Assembly: GCF_014775655.1 (NCBI RefSeq)
Contig: NZ_CP061274.1
Span: 930,001-994,000 of the forward strand
Length of the DNA stretch: 64,000 bases
Source of the DNA: Clavibacter zhangzhiyongii
Lineage (GTDB): Bacteria > Actinomycetota > Actinomycetes > Actinomycetales > Microbacteriaceae
Reading direction: 5' to 3'
Shown: one piece after another, positions 1-8,475 of the stretch
How the letters are laid out: each line of letters begins with the position of its first letter
Numbering within the stretch: position 1 is the first letter of the stretch
Program-made: the position numbers and the translations under genes
Notes under the pieces: model-generated
What the model was told of the DNA's origin: nothing
The model's database searches: none
Seen by the model: only the letters and a program-made list of their open reading frames with translations

Positions 1-108
1 GAGGACCTCGTGCCCGCGGTCCCGCAGGTGCTCGAGCACCCGGCAGACGCTGGTGGTGACGCCGTTGACGGTGGGCAGGAAGCTCTCGCTGACGACGGCT
101 ACGCGCAT
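1..108 (-). CDS. GT4 glycosyltransferase, N-terminus only (runs off the left edge)
   Basis: The first 36 codons of a gene read leftwards off the window. The visible peptide starts [18 protein letters not shown] and continues with a helix ending RDRGHEV. This is the typical N-terminal Rossmann strand and donor/acceptor loop of GT-B family 4 enzymes of the actinobacterial alpha-mannosyltransferase (MgtA/PimB) kind. ATG at 108 is chosen because it opens the conserved strand directly; an in-frame GTG lies two codons upstream. It is divergent from manC, which makes GDP-mannose, so a mannosyltransferase role fits, but catalytic residues are outside the window. Confidence 0.72.
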   Translation of the reverse strand, partial: MRVAVVSESFLPTVNGVTTSVCRVLEHLRDRGHEVL

Positions 109-213
109 GCCCACGACGCTAGGCACCCGCGCCGTCGCGGCTCCCGCGACGCCGTGAACGCCCCGTTGCGGGAGCGTGAACTCGGCGCCTCCGGGCGGCT
201 CCCAGCCAGCCGA

Positions 214-219
214 TAGGGT
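214..219 (+). promoter_or_regulatory. -10 hexamer of manC, near-leaderless
   Basis: TAGGGT ends 8 nt before the ATG at 227. This places the predicted transcription start at or next to the start codon. A GA-rich stretch between them could also act as a weak ribosome site. No convincing -35 was seen. Confidence 0.5.
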
Positions 220-226
220 GAGGGGC

Positions 227-1348
227 ATGGCCGAGAAGACGAGCGCGATCTCCCGTTTCTACAGCGTGATCCCCGCGGGAGGCGTGGGCTCCCGTCTCTG
301 GCCGCTCTCGCGTGCCGACGCCCCGAAGTTCCTCCACGACCTCACGGGATCCGGCCGCACGCTCCTGCGCGACACGTGGGAGCGGCTCGCGCCCCTCTCC
401 GGCGAGGAGCGGATCATGGTCGTCACCGGCCGCGCGCACCGCGCCGCCGTCGAGGCGCAGCTGCCCGAGCTCGCCGACCCGAACGTCGTCCTCGAGAGCG
501 AGGGCCGCGACAGCACGGCGGCCATCGCGCTCGCCGCCGCGATCCTCGAGCGCCGCGAGCCGGGCGTCATCATCGGCTCGTTCGCGGCCGACCACGTGAT
601 CTCCGACCCCGACCTCTTCCGCGACACGGTCCGCGAGGCCGTCATCGCCGCGGACGCCGGGTACATCACCACCATCGGCATCACGCCGACCGAGCCCGCC
701 ACCGGCTTCGGCTACATCCACACGGGCAAGGCGCTGAGCATCGAGGACGCCCCGCACGCGCTCGAGGTCGCCTCCTTCGTGGAGAAGCCGAGCATCGGCG
801 TCGCACGCGGCTACGTGAAGGGCGGCACGCACCTCTGGAACGCCGGCATGTTCATCGCCCGGGCCGACCGCCTGCTCGAGGAGCTCGGCCGCACGGAGCC
901 GGAGCTGCTGAAGGGCGTGCTCGAGCTCGCCGAGGCGTGGGACACCGCCGAGCGCGGCGTGGTCGTCGACCGCGTCTGGCCGAACCTCAAGAAGATCGCC
1001 ATCGACTACTCGGTCGCCGAGCCCGCCGCCGCACGCGGGGCCCTTGCCGTCATCCCCGGCCGCTTCACGTGGGACGACGTGGGCGACTTCGCCTCCGTCG
1101 CCAAGATGCACTCGAGCGGCCGCAAGTCCGACCTCGTCATCCTGGGCGAGGACGCGCGCGTGCTCTCGGACGCCTCGAGCGGCATCGTCGTCGCCAACAG
1201 CAAGCGCGTCATCAGCCTCATCGGTGTGCGCGACATCGTCGTCGTCGACACCCCGGACGCCCTCCTCGTGACCACCAAGGAGAACGCGCAGCGCGTGAAG
1301 AGCGTGGTGGACGCGCTCAAGCTCAGCGGCGGGACGGACGTCCTGTAA
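227..1348 (+). CDS. manC: Mannose-1-phosphate guanylyltransferase
   Basis: Makes GDP-mannose from GTP and mannose 1-phosphate in the cytoplasm, for mannosylated glycans and lipids. The 373-residue protein has the nucleotidyltransferase signature [12 protein letters not shown] at residues 18-29, an FVEKP sugar-binding motif near residue 184 and THLWNAGMF near 200. It is the single-domain form, without the C-terminal mannose-6-phosphate isomerase domain of many proteobacterial ManC proteins; a separate manA lies at 60311. A GTG 17 codons upstream is in frame, but the ATG at 227 is preferred because it is preceded by TAGGGT at leaderless spacing and begins just before the conserved domain. It is divergent from the GT4 gene. 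Confidence 0.93.
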   Translation: MAEKTSAISRFYSVIPAGGVGSRLWPLSRADAPKFLHDLTGSGRTLLRDTWERLAPLSGEERIMVVTGRAHRAAVEAQLPELADPNVVLESEGRDSTAAIALAAAILERREPGVIIGSFAADHVISDPDLFRDTVREAVIAADAGYITTIGITPTEPATGFGYIHTGKALSIEDAPHALEVASFVEKPSIGVARGYVKGGTHLWNAGMFIARADRLLEELGRTEPELLKGVLELAEAWDTAERGVVVDRVWPNLKKIAIDYSVAEPAAARGALAVIPGRFTWDDVGDFASVAKMHSSGRKSDLVILGEDARVLSDASSGIVVANSKRVISLIGVRDIVVVDTPDALLVTTKENAQRVKSVVDALKLSGGTDVL

Positions 1349-1363
1349 CGAAGGGGCAACGAT

Positions 1364-1375
1364 CCCCCGCGGGGG
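1364..1375 (+). terminator. Short palindrome after manC
   Basis: CCCCCGCGGGGG is followed directly by TTT. It is a small GC-rich hairpin candidate 16 nt after the manC stop. The stem is only 5 bp, so its activity as a terminator is uncertain. Confidence 0.3.
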
Positions 1376-1410
1376 TTTCCGCGGGTGGAGAGCGCCCGGA
1401 GCCGCGCCGT

Positions 1411-1416
1411 TAGATT
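1411..1416 (+). promoter_or_regulatory. -10 hexamer for the first BMP lipoprotein, leaderless
   Basis: TAGATT ends 7 nt before the ATG at 1423, so the predicted transcript begins at the start codon. The same TAGATT-7-ATG arrangement precedes the adenosine deaminase gene at 10882. Confidence 0.55.
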
Positions 1417-1422
1417 CCGGGG

Positions 1423-2499
1423 ATGCCCCGCACCCCGCGCGTCCTCCGCATCGCCTCCCTGCCCTTCGCCCTCCTCGCCGCCGCGTCCCTCGCGGGATGC
1501 GGCGCGGCCCCCGAGCCCGGCGCCACCGGCTCGGCCGACGCGGGCGAGTACTGCGCCCGCATGGTCACGAACTCCGGCGGCCTCCAGGACCGCTCCTTCA
1601 ACCAGTCGAGCTGGGAGGGGCTGCAGCGCGCCGAGCAGGAGCTGGGGATCCAGGCCGACGTCCTCGTCTCCACCTCGGAGACCGACCTCGCGCCGAACGT
1701 CGAGCAGGCGGTCGGGACGGGCTGCGGCTTCGTCCTCACGGTGGGCTACGAGCTGGCCGAGGCCACCTCGGCGGCGGCGGCCGAGAACCCGGACGTGCAC
1801 TTCTCGATCGTCGACGAGGTCGTCGACGCCCCCAACGTCAAGCCGCTCGTCTTCGACACGGCGCAGGCCTCCTACCTCGCGGGCTACCTCGCGGCGGGCG
1901 TGAGCGAGACGGGCAAGGTCGGCACGTTCGGCGGCGGCAACCAGCCGCCCGTCACCCTCTTCATGGACGGCTTCGTCGACGGCGTCGCCGCGTACAACCA
2001 GGCGCACGGCACGCAGGTCGTGGCGCTCGGCTGGGACGCGGCCGCGCAGGACGGCACCTTCACGGGCGACTTCGAGGACGTCGCGAAGGGGCAGACCACC
2101 ACGCAGAACCTGCTCGACCAGGGCGCCGACGTGATCATGCCCGTCGCCGGCCAGGTGGGGGAGGGCGCGGCGTCGGCCATCCTCTCCCACGGCAGCGGCA
2201 AGCTGATCTGGGTCGACAACGACGGCTACGACACCCTCCCCGCCGAGTACCGCCCGCTCCTGCTGACGAGCGTGCTGAAGGACACCGGGCAGGCGGTCGT
2301 CGACATCGTGGGCGACGACGAGCAGGGCACCTTCTCCTCCGAGCCGTACGTCGGCACGCTCGCCAACGGCGGCGTCGGCCTCGCCCCGTACCACGACCTG
2401 GCCGCCGCGGTGCCCGCCGAGCTGCAGGCGGAGCTCGACGCGCTGGAGGCGCGGATCGTCTCCGGCGAGGTCGAGGTGCGCTCGGTCTCGACCCCCTAG
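1423..2499 (+). CDS. BMP-family nucleoside-binding lipoprotein (first paralogue)
   Basis: Probable extracellular substrate-binding lipoprotein of an ABC nucleoside importer (BmpA/PnrA/NupN family). The 358-residue precursor has a signal peptide with lipobox LAGC, lipidated Cys 26, followed by the family features CARMVTNSGGLQDRSFNQSS, an AYNQAHG segment and VIMPVAG. It is followed by a second BMP lipoprotein (2650) beginning with the same GCGAAPE sequence after the lipobox, so the pair looks like a tandem duplication. The ABC ATPase and two permeases follow the second copy. A leaderless -10 precedes it and a perfect palindrome separates the two copies, so they may be transcribed separately. 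The ligand is inferred from the cdd/deoA neighbours. Confidence 0.88.
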   Translation: MPRTPRVLRIASLPFALLAAASLAGCGAAPEPGATGSADAGEYCARMVTNSGGLQDRSFNQSSWEGLQRAEQELGIQADVLVSTSETDLAPNVEQAVGTGCGFVLTVGYELAEATSAAAAENPDVHFSIVDEVVDAPNVKPLVFDTAQASYLAGYLAAGVSETGKVGTFGGGNQPPVTLFMDGFVDGVAAYNQAHGTQVVALGWDAAAQDGTFTGDFEDVAKGQTTTQNLLDQGADVIMPVAGQVGEGAASAILSHGSGKLIWVDNDGYDTLPAEYRPLLLTSVLKDTGQAVVDIVGDDEQGTFSSEPYVGTLANGGVGLAPYHDLAAAVPAELQAELDALEARIVSGEVEVRSVSTP

Positions 2500-2554
2500 C
2501 AGGGCCCGCGTTTCCGCGGTGTTTCGCCCCCGTCGCGGATCGATAACGCTTGTT

Positions 2555-2580
2555 CCCCGGACCCCGATCGGGGTCCGGGG
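2555..2580. repeat. Perfect 26-bp palindrome between the two BMP genes
   Basis: CCCCGGACCCCGA and its exact reverse complement lie back to back with no loop. It sits 55 nt after the first BMP gene and 18 nt upstream of a TAACAT hexamer (2599-2604) that could be the -10 of the second. It may be a terminator stem for the first gene or an operator for the second. No U-tract follows. Confidence 0.6.
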
Positions 2581-2649
2581 AGCATTCCCGCGCATGGGTA
2601 ACATGAACGCACATCGCCCGGCGGACCCGGGCTGCATCTGGAGGCCACA

Positions 2650-3744
2650 GTGACCATCACCACCCGAAAGGCCGCCCTGGGCGGTCTCGCCGCCGTCGGC
2701 ATCACCGCGATCCTCGCGGGCTGCGGCGCCGCCCCCGAGTCGACCGCGGGAGGTGCGGGCGGCGACGTGAAGAGCGACCTGCTCACCTGCATGGTCTCCG
2801 ACTCCGGCGGATTCGACGACAAGTCGTTCAACCAGCTCGGCTTCGAGGGCCTGAACAAGGCCGTCGACACCCTCGGCCTCCCGGCCCCCAAGCCCGTCGA
2901 GTCGGCGTCCGAGACCGACTTCGCGCCGAACCTCACCAACCTGGCCGACCAGGGCTGCGGCCTCATCGTCACCGTCGGGTTCCTCCTCAAGGAGGCCACC
3001 GAGGAGGCGGCGAAGGCGAACCCCGACATCGAGTACGCGATCATCGACGACGCGCAGATCAGCGCCGACAACGTCAAGCCCATCACCTTCAACACCAGCG
3101 AGGCCGCGTTCCTCGCGGGCTACTCGGCGGCGGCCTACTCGAAGACCGGCACGGTCGGCACCTTCGGCGGCCTGCAGATCCCGACCGTCACGATCTTCAT
3201 GGACGGCTTCGTCGACGGCGTGGAGTACTACAACGAGCAGAAGGGCAAGGACGTCAAGGCCATCGGCTGGGACGTCGCGAGCCAGAGCGGGTCGTTCACC
3301 GGTGAGTTCGTCGCCAACCAGACGGCCAAGACCGCCGCGCAGACGCTGATCGACCAGGGCGCGGACGTCATCATGCCCGTCGGCGGCCCGATCTTCCTCA
3401 GCGCCGGCGAGGCCATCCGCGACTCGAGCGACAAGAAGGTCGTCATGGTGGGCGTCGACTCGGACGCGTACGAGACCGCGCCCGACCTCAAGGACCTCTT
3501 CCTCACCTCGGTGCTCAAGGGCATCGACGCGGGCGTCGAGGACGTCGTGACGAACGCCGCCAAGGACGAGTTCGACGCGACCCCGTACGTCGGCACCCTG
3601 GAGAACGGCGGCGTGGACATCGCCCCGTTCCACGACTACGAGTCCGAGGTCCCGTCCGACCTGTCGGGCGAGCTCGACGCGATCAAGGCCGGCATCATCG
3701 ACGGCTCGATCACCGTCGAGTCGCCGTCGTCGCTGACGAAGTAG
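2650..3744 (+). CDS. BMP-family nucleoside-binding lipoprotein (second paralogue)
   Basis: Substrate-binding lipoprotein for the ABC importer encoded next. The 364-residue precursor has lipobox LAGC with Cys 25, then a BMP domain (SDSGGFDDKSFNQLGFEG, VDGVEYYNEQ, VIMPVGGP, VGVDSDAYET). GTG is chosen as start because GGAGG lies 5 nt upstream and the signal peptide begins there. It is clearly paralogous to the 1423 gene. A 9-bp GC-rich hairpin follows before the ATPase. In such operons this position often lowers downstream expression relative to the binding protein; that is inference here. Confidence 0.92.
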   Translation: MTITTRKAALGGLAAVGITAILAGCGAAPESTAGGAGGDVKSDLLTCMVSDSGGFDDKSFNQLGFEGLNKAVDTLGLPAPKPVESASETDFAPNLTNLADQGCGLIVTVGFLLKEATEEAAKANPDIEYAIIDDAQISADNVKPITFNTSEAAFLAGYSAAAYSKTGTVGTFGGLQIPTVTIFMDGFVDGVEYYNEQKGKDVKAIGWDVASQSGSFTGEFVANQTAKTAAQTLIDQGADVIMPVGGPIFLSAGEAIRDSSDKKVVMVGVDSDAYETAPDLKDLFLTSVLKGIDAGVEDVVTNAAKDEFDATPYVGTLENGGVDIAPFHDYESEVPSDLSGELDAIKAGIIDGSITVESPSSLTK

Positions 3745-3757
3745 CATCGAACGCACC

Positions 3758-3789
3758 GCGGGGGGATCGGCAGTCGCCGGTCCCCCCGC
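3758..3789 (+). terminator. Intercistronic hairpin between binding protein and ATPase
   Basis: GCGGGGGGA (3758-3766) pairs perfectly with TCCCCCCGC (3781-3789) around a 14-nt loop. It lies 14 nt after the BMP stop and ends 36 nt before the ATPase ATG. It is likely a partial terminator or a 3' mRNA-stabilising stem. Confidence 0.6.
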
Positions 3790-3825
3790 CGCGTGCTCAC
3801 CACACCCACCGAACAGATTGATCCG

Positions 3826-5367
3826 ATGAAGCTCGAACTGCGGGGAATCACCAAGCGCTTCGGCGCGCTGGTGGCCAACGACCACATCGACCTCGTCGTC
3901 CACCCGGGCGAGATCCACTGCCTGCTGGGCGAGAACGGCGCGGGCAAGTCCACGCTGATGAACGTGCTCTACGGCCTGTACCAGGCCGAGGAGGGCGAGA
4001 TCCTGCTCGACGACCGGGTGGCGCGGTTCGCCGGCCCCGGCGACGCGATGGCCGCCGGCATCGGCATGGTGCACCAGCACTTCATGCTCATCCCCGTCTT
4101 CACGGTCGCGGAGAACGTCATGCTCGGCCACGAGGAGACGAAGCTCGGCGGCCGCCTCGACCTCGCAGGAGCCCGCGCGAAGGTGCGCGAGATCTCCGCC
4201 CGGTTCGGCTTCGACGTGGATCCGGACGCGCTCGTCGCGGACCTCCCCGTCGGCGTGCAGCAGCGGGTCGAGATCATCAAGGCCCTGTCGCGCGACGCGG
4301 AGGTGCTCGTGTTCGACGAGCCGACCGCCGTGCTCACGCCGCAGGAGACCGACGAGCTCATGGTGATCATGAAGCAGCTGCGGGACGCGGGCACGGGCAT
4401 CGTCTTCATCACCCACAAGCTGCGCGAGGTCCGCGAGGTCGCGGACCGCATCACGGTCATCCGGCTCGGCAAGGTGGTCGGCGAGGCCGAGCCCACGGCC
4501 AGCAACGCCGAGCTCGCCTCGCTCATGGTCGGCCGGAGCGTGTCGCTCACGGTCGCCAAGGAGCCGGCGACGCCCGGCGACGCGGCCCTCGTGGTGCGCG
4601 ACCTCACGGTGGTCGACGCGGCCGGCCAGGTGGTCGTCGACGGCGTGAGCTTCGAGGTGCACGCGGGGGAGATCCTCGCCATCGCGGGCGTCCAGGGCAA
4701 CGGCCAGACCGAGCTCACCGAGGCGATCCTCGGGCTGCAGCCGCGCGTCACCGGCACGATCGACCTCGACGGCACGCGCCTCACCGGCCGCTCCGTCCGC
4801 CGGGTGCTCGACGCGGGCGTCGGCTTCGTGCCCGAGGACCGCAACGAGGACGGGCTCGTCGCCGAGTTCACCATCGCCGAGAACCTCATGCTCGACCGGT
4901 CCGACAGCCCGCCGTTCGTCGTGGCCGGATCCCTCAAGCTCGGCTACCTCGACGAGTTCGCGCGCGACCGCGTGCGCGAGTTCGACATCCGCACGCAGGG
5001 CATCGAGACGCATGTCGGCCGCCTCTCCGGCGGCAACGCGCAGAAGGTCGTGCTCGCGCGCGAGCTCAGCCGCGACCTCCGCCTGTTCGTCGCGGCGCAG
5101 CCCACCCGCGGCCTCGACGTCGGGTCCATCGAGTTCGTGCACACCCGCGTCGTCGAGACGCGCGACCGGGGCCTGCCCGTCATCGTCGTCTCCACGGAGC
5201 TCGACGAGGTCGCGGCGCTGGCCGACCGCATCGCGGTCATGTACCGCGGCGGCATCGTCGGCATCGTGCCGGGCGACACCCCGCGCGACGTGCTCGGCCT
5301 GATGATGGCCGGCGAGGTCCCCGCATCCGCCACCCCCACCCCGACCGCCGGAGGGCGCCCCGCATGA
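3826..5367 (+). CDS. ABC transporter ATPase, nucleoside uptake (NupO/YufO type)
   Basis: Fused two-domain ATPase that powers nucleoside import through the two permeases downstream. Domain 1 has Walker A GENGAGKST at residues 35-43, signature LPVGVQQRVEI and Walker B FDEPTAVLTPQE. Domain 2 has a degenerate Walker A (GVQGNGQTEL), signature LSGGNAQKVVLAREL and the sequence AQPTRGLDVG. Degeneracy of the second P-loop is usual in the sugar/nucleoside class of fused ATPases. The protein is 513 residues from the ATG at 3826. An in-frame GTG at 3793 adds 11 residues but falls directly after the preceding hairpin. The stop overlaps the next start (ATGA). Confidence 0.94.
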   Translation: MKLELRGITKRFGALVANDHIDLVVHPGEIHCLLGENGAGKSTLMNVLYGLYQAEEGEILLDDRVARFAGPGDAMAAGIGMVHQHFMLIPVFTVAENVMLGHEETKLGGRLDLAGARAKVREISARFGFDVDPDALVADLPVGVQQRVEIIKALSRDAEVLVFDEPTAVLTPQETDELMVIMKQLRDAGTGIVFITHKLREVREVADRITVIRLGKVVGEAEPTASNAELASLMVGRSVSLTVAKEPATPGDAALVVRDLTVVDAAGQVVVDGVSFEVHAGEILAIAGVQGNGQTELTEAILGLQPRVTGTIDLDGTRLTGRSVRRVLDAGVGFVPEDRNEDGLVAEFTIAENLMLDRSDSPPFVVAGSLKLGYLDEFARDRVREFDIRTQGIETHVGRLSGGNAQKVVLARELSRDLRLFVAAQPTRGLDVGSIEFVHTRVVETRDRGLPVIVVSTELDEVAALADRIAVMYRGGIVGIVPGDTPRDVLGLMMAGEVPASATPTPTAGGRPA

Positions 5368-6746
5368 CCGACGACACCCGACGTCCCGAGGGCCACGGCC
5401 CCGAGGACCCGTCCGCGGGGCAGCTGCCCGCCTCCGGTCGCGAGGCCGGATCCGTGGGCGACCCGACGCGATCCGAGGCGCCCGCGGGCGTGCCCGCCGT
5501 CTCGACCGGAGCGCCCGCCGACGGCCCCGGACCCGAGGCCGAGGGCTCGCGCGCGGGTCAGGTCCTCCGCGAGATCGCGAGCGGCAGCGCACTGCTGTCC
5601 GTGCTCGCGGTCGTGCTGTCGCTCGTCGTGGGCGCGCTGCTCATCGCGGTCACCGACGAGGAGACGCAGAAGGCGGCGGGCTACTTCTTCAGCCGCCCGC
5701 TCGACACGCTCCGCGCGGGCTGGGACGCCGCGTCCGGCGCGTACTCCGCGCTCTTCCAGGGCTCCATCTACAACTTCCGCCGCCCGGGCTTCGAGAACGG
5801 CATCAAGCCGCTCACCGAGACCCTGACCTTCGCGACCCCGCTCATCGCGGCCGGCCTCGGCGTCGCGCTCGCGTTCCGCGTCGGCCTGTTCAACATCGGC
5901 GCGCGCGGCCAGATGCTCATCGCCGCGGCGTGCGCGGGCTGGGTCGGCTTCAGCTTCGACATGCCGCCCGTCATCCACCTGGTGCTGGCGGTCGGCGCGG
6001 GCATCCTCGGCGGCGCGCTCTGGGGCGGGATCGTCGGCCTCCTCAAGGCTCGCACCGGCGCGCACGAGGTGATCGTCACGATCATGCTCAACTACGTCGC
6101 GTTCTACCTCCTCTCCTACCTCTTGCGGACGCCGGGCCTGCTGCAGGCACCCGGGTCCAACAACCCGAAGACGCCGGCCATGCTCGACACGGCCGTCTTC
6201 CCGGCGATCCTCGGCGACCGGTACTCGCTGCACGCGGGCTTTCTCGTGGTCGTCGTCGCGACGGTCGTGGTCTGGTACCTGCTGAACCGCTCCGGCCTCG
6301 GCTTCCGCTTCCGCGCGGTCGGCGAGAACCCGAGCGCGGCCCGGGTCGCGGGCATCGACGTCAAGAACTCCTACCTCTACGCCATGCTCATCTCCGGCGG
6401 GCTCGCGGGCCTCGCGGGGGCGAGCCAGGTGCTCGGCACCGTCACCACGGGCTTCAGCTCGGGGATCGACGCGGGCATCGGCTTCGACGCCATCACGGTG
6501 GCGCTGCTCGGCCGCAGCCGGCCGTGGGGCGTCTTCGTCGCGGGGATCCTGTTCGGCGCCTTCAAGGCCGGCGGCTTCTCGATGCAGGCGGCCGAGGGCG
6601 TGCCCATCGACATCGTCGTGGTCGTCCAGTCGCTCATCGTCCTGTTCATCGCGGCGCCGCCGCTCGTCCGGGCGGTCTTCCGACTGCCCGCACCGGGCCA
6701 GGCGCGTCGCACCACCCGGCCCCGGAAGGCGGCGCTCAGCTCGTGA
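5364..6746 (+). CDS. ABC transporter permease, nucleoside uptake (NupP type)
   Basis: Membrane component of the nucleoside importer (BPD_transp_2 family), 460 residues. After a hydrophilic N-terminus of about 65 residues rich in Gly, Pro, Ala and Glu come roughly ten hydrophobic segments. They include the family segments FRVGLFNIGARGQ, TGAHEVIVTIMLNY and FRAVGENPSAARVAGI. The long polar N-terminal extension is unusual for the family, but the ATGA overlap with the ATPase gene makes this start firm. The downstream permease overlaps by GTGA. Confidence 0.92.
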   Translation: MTDDTRRPEGHGPEDPSAGQLPASGREAGSVGDPTRSEAPAGVPAVSTGAPADGPGPEAEGSRAGQVLREIASGSALLSVLAVVLSLVVGALLIAVTDEETQKAAGYFFSRPLDTLRAGWDAASGAYSALFQGSIYNFRRPGFENGIKPLTETLTFATPLIAAGLGVALAFRVGLFNIGARGQMLIAAACAGWVGFSFDMPPVIHLVLAVGAGILGGALWGGIVGLLKARTGAHEVIVTIMLNYVAFYLLSYLLRTPGLLQAPGSNNPKTPAMLDTAVFPAILGDRYSLHAGFLVVVVATVVVWYLLNRSGLGFRFRAVGENPSAARVAGIDVKNSYLYAMLISGGLAGLAGASQVLGTVTTGFSSGIDAGIGFDAITVALLGRSRPWGVFVAGILFGAFKAGGFSMQAAEGVPIDIVVVVQSLIVLFIAAPPLVRAVFRLPAPGQARRTTRPRKAALSS

Positions 6747-8047
6747 CCGCGACCACCCCCACCCCGGCGCCGTCCGCGGCGCCCCACGGCCCCGCGGCCG
6801 TCGCCCTCGAGCGCGTCGTCACGACGAGCTGGAAGGCGCCCGTCGCCTTCGGCGTCTTCACGGCGATCTCGCTCGTCCTCTTCGTGCTCCTCGGCCGCGA
6901 GGGGTCGAGCACGTTCGGCCTCTCCACCGGGACCGACCTCATCCAGCTGGCGCCGCTCGTGCTGCCGACCGCCGCGACGGGGATCGTCGTCACGGTCGCG
7001 CTGGCCGCGATGACGGTCGTCTCGGCCGTGCTGGTGCGGCGTGCCGCGAAGGTGCCGCTGTGGTTCACGGCCGCGTTCGCGATCCTGTTCCTCGTCGCGT
7101 TCCTCACCTGGGCATCGGCGGGCCAGACCATCCCGGTGCCCGGCCTCCTCGTCGGCACCGTGAGCCTGTCGGTGCCGCTCATCTTCGGCGCGCTCGGCGG
7201 CGTGCTCTCCGAGCGCGTCGGCGTCGTCAACGTCGCCATCGAGGGGCAGCTGCTCGCGGGCGCCTTCGTGTCGGCCGTGGTCGCGTCCGTCACCGGCCAG
7301 CCGCTCATCGGGCTCGCGTCCGCGATGGTCGCCGGCATGCTGGTGTCGTTCGTGCTCGCGGCGTTCGCCATCAAGTACCTGGTCGACCAGGTCATCGTCG
7401 GCGTGGTGCTCAACGTGCTCGTCACGGGCCTCACGAGCTTCCTGTTCTCGCAGGTGCTCACGGCCGACGCGGCGACGCTCAACTCCCCGCCGCGCTTCGA
7501 CCGCATCGACATCCCGATCCTGGGGCAGATCCCGATCATCGGGCCCGTGCTGTTCCGGCAGACCATCATCGTGTACGTCATGTACGTGGCGGTGTTCCTC
7601 GTCTGGTACTGCCTCTTCCACACCCGCTGGGGCCTGCGCCTCCGCGCGGTCGGCGAGCACCCGCAGGCCGCCGACACCGTGGGCATCAAGGTCGCGCGCA
7701 CCCGGTTCTGGAACGTGTCCCTCGCGGGCGCGATCGCGGGCCTCGGCGGGGCGTTCTTCACGCTCGGCTCGGTCGGCGCGTTCAACAAGGAGATGACGGC
7801 GGGTGCCGGCTTCATCGCGCTGGCCGCGGTCATCTTCGGCCGGTGGGATCCGCTGCGCGCGACGCTCGCGGCCCTCCTGTTCGGCTTCGCGAGCAACCTG
7901 CAGAACGTCCTCGGCGTCATCGGGTCGCCCGTGCCGAGCGAGTTCATGCTGATGCTGCCGTACGTCGTGACCATCGCCGCGGTGGCCGGACTGGTGGGGC
8001 AGGTGCGCGGCCCCGCCGCCGCCGGCAAGCCCTACGTGAAGTCGTGA
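6743..8047 (+). CDS. ABC transporter permease, nucleoside uptake (NupQ type)
   Basis: Second permease of the importer, 434 residues. It starts at the GTG overlapping the previous stop. Family features include GGVLSERVGVVNVAIEGQL, YLVDQVIVGVVLNVLVTG and LRAVGEHPQAADTVGI, with hydrophobic helices throughout. The N-terminal half has additional helices before the conserved core. It overlaps cdd by GTGA, so uptake and catabolism genes are translationally linked. Confidence 0.92.
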   Translation: MTATTPTPAPSAAPHGPAAVALERVVTTSWKAPVAFGVFTAISLVLFVLLGREGSSTFGLSTGTDLIQLAPLVLPTAATGIVVTVALAAMTVVSAVLVRRAAKVPLWFTAAFAILFLVAFLTWASAGQTIPVPGLLVGTVSLSVPLIFGALGGVLSERVGVVNVAIEGQLLAGAFVSAVVASVTGQPLIGLASAMVAGMLVSFVLAAFAIKYLVDQVIVGVVLNVLVTGLTSFLFSQVLTADAATLNSPPRFDRIDIPILGQIPIIGPVLFRQTIIVYVMYVAVFLVWYCLFHTRWGLRLRAVGEHPQAADTVGIKVARTRFWNVSLAGAIAGLGGAFFTLGSVGAFNKEMTAGAGFIALAAVIFGRWDPLRATLAALLFGFASNLQNVLGVIGSPVPSEFMLMLPYVVTIAAVAGLVGQVRGPAAAGKPYVKS

Positions 8048-8475
8048 GCGCCGAGGAGCCCGTCCAGTCGGGCGGCATCGACTGGGGATCCCTCCGCGAG
8101 GCGGCGCACGAGGCCATGCAGCGCGCGTACGTCCCGTACTCCCGCTTCCCCGTGGGCGTCGCGGCCATCGCGACCGACGGACGGGTGATCACCGGCTGCA
8201 ACGTCGAGAACGCCTCCTACGGCCTGACGCTGTGCGCCGAGTGCGCGCTCGTCTCCGTCCTGCACCTCACGGGCGGCGGCCAGCTCGTCGCCTTCACGTG
8301 CGTGGACGGCGACGGCAACATCCTCATGCCGTGCGGGCGCTGCCGCCAGCTGCTGTTCGAGCACGCGGTGCCGGGCATGCTGCTGGAGACCGTGTCGGGC
8401 ATCCGCACGATCGACGAGATCCTGCCCGACGCCTTCGGGCCGAGCACGCTCGACGCGTACGGGGACCGCTCGTGA
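8044..8475 (+). CDS. cdd: Cytidine deaminase
   Basis: Deaminates cytidine and deoxycytidine to uridine and deoxyuridine in pyrimidine salvage. It is 143 residues, normal for the tetrameric class. The first zinc ligand and catalytic acid are in C64-A-E66, the remaining ligands in PCGRC (C97, C100), and the substrate loop is NVENAS at 53-58. It overlaps the upstream permease and downstream deoA by GTGA junctions, so it is made together with nucleoside import. Confidence 0.96.
   Translation: MSAEEPVQSGGIDWGSLREAAHEAMQRAYVPYSRFPVGVAAIATDGRVITGCNVENASYGLTLCAECALVSVLHLTGGGQLVAFTCVDGDGNILMPCGRCRQLLFEHAVPGMLLETVSGIRTIDEILPDAFGPSTLDAYGDRS

Noticed and set aside
3793-3825. GTG 3793 as start of the nucleoside ABC ATPase
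   Set aside because: It falls directly behind the intercistronic hairpin and adds 11 residues ahead of the usual MKLELRGITKRFG start; ATG 3826 fits the family better, though its ribosome site is weak.
1006-5592. A 1528-codon open frame antisense to the BMP/ABC genes
   Set aside because: It is a mirror of real genes in very GC-rich DNA; its composition (Arg, Ala, Asp, Val, Gly, His) is typical of antisense shadows and it has no recognisable domain.
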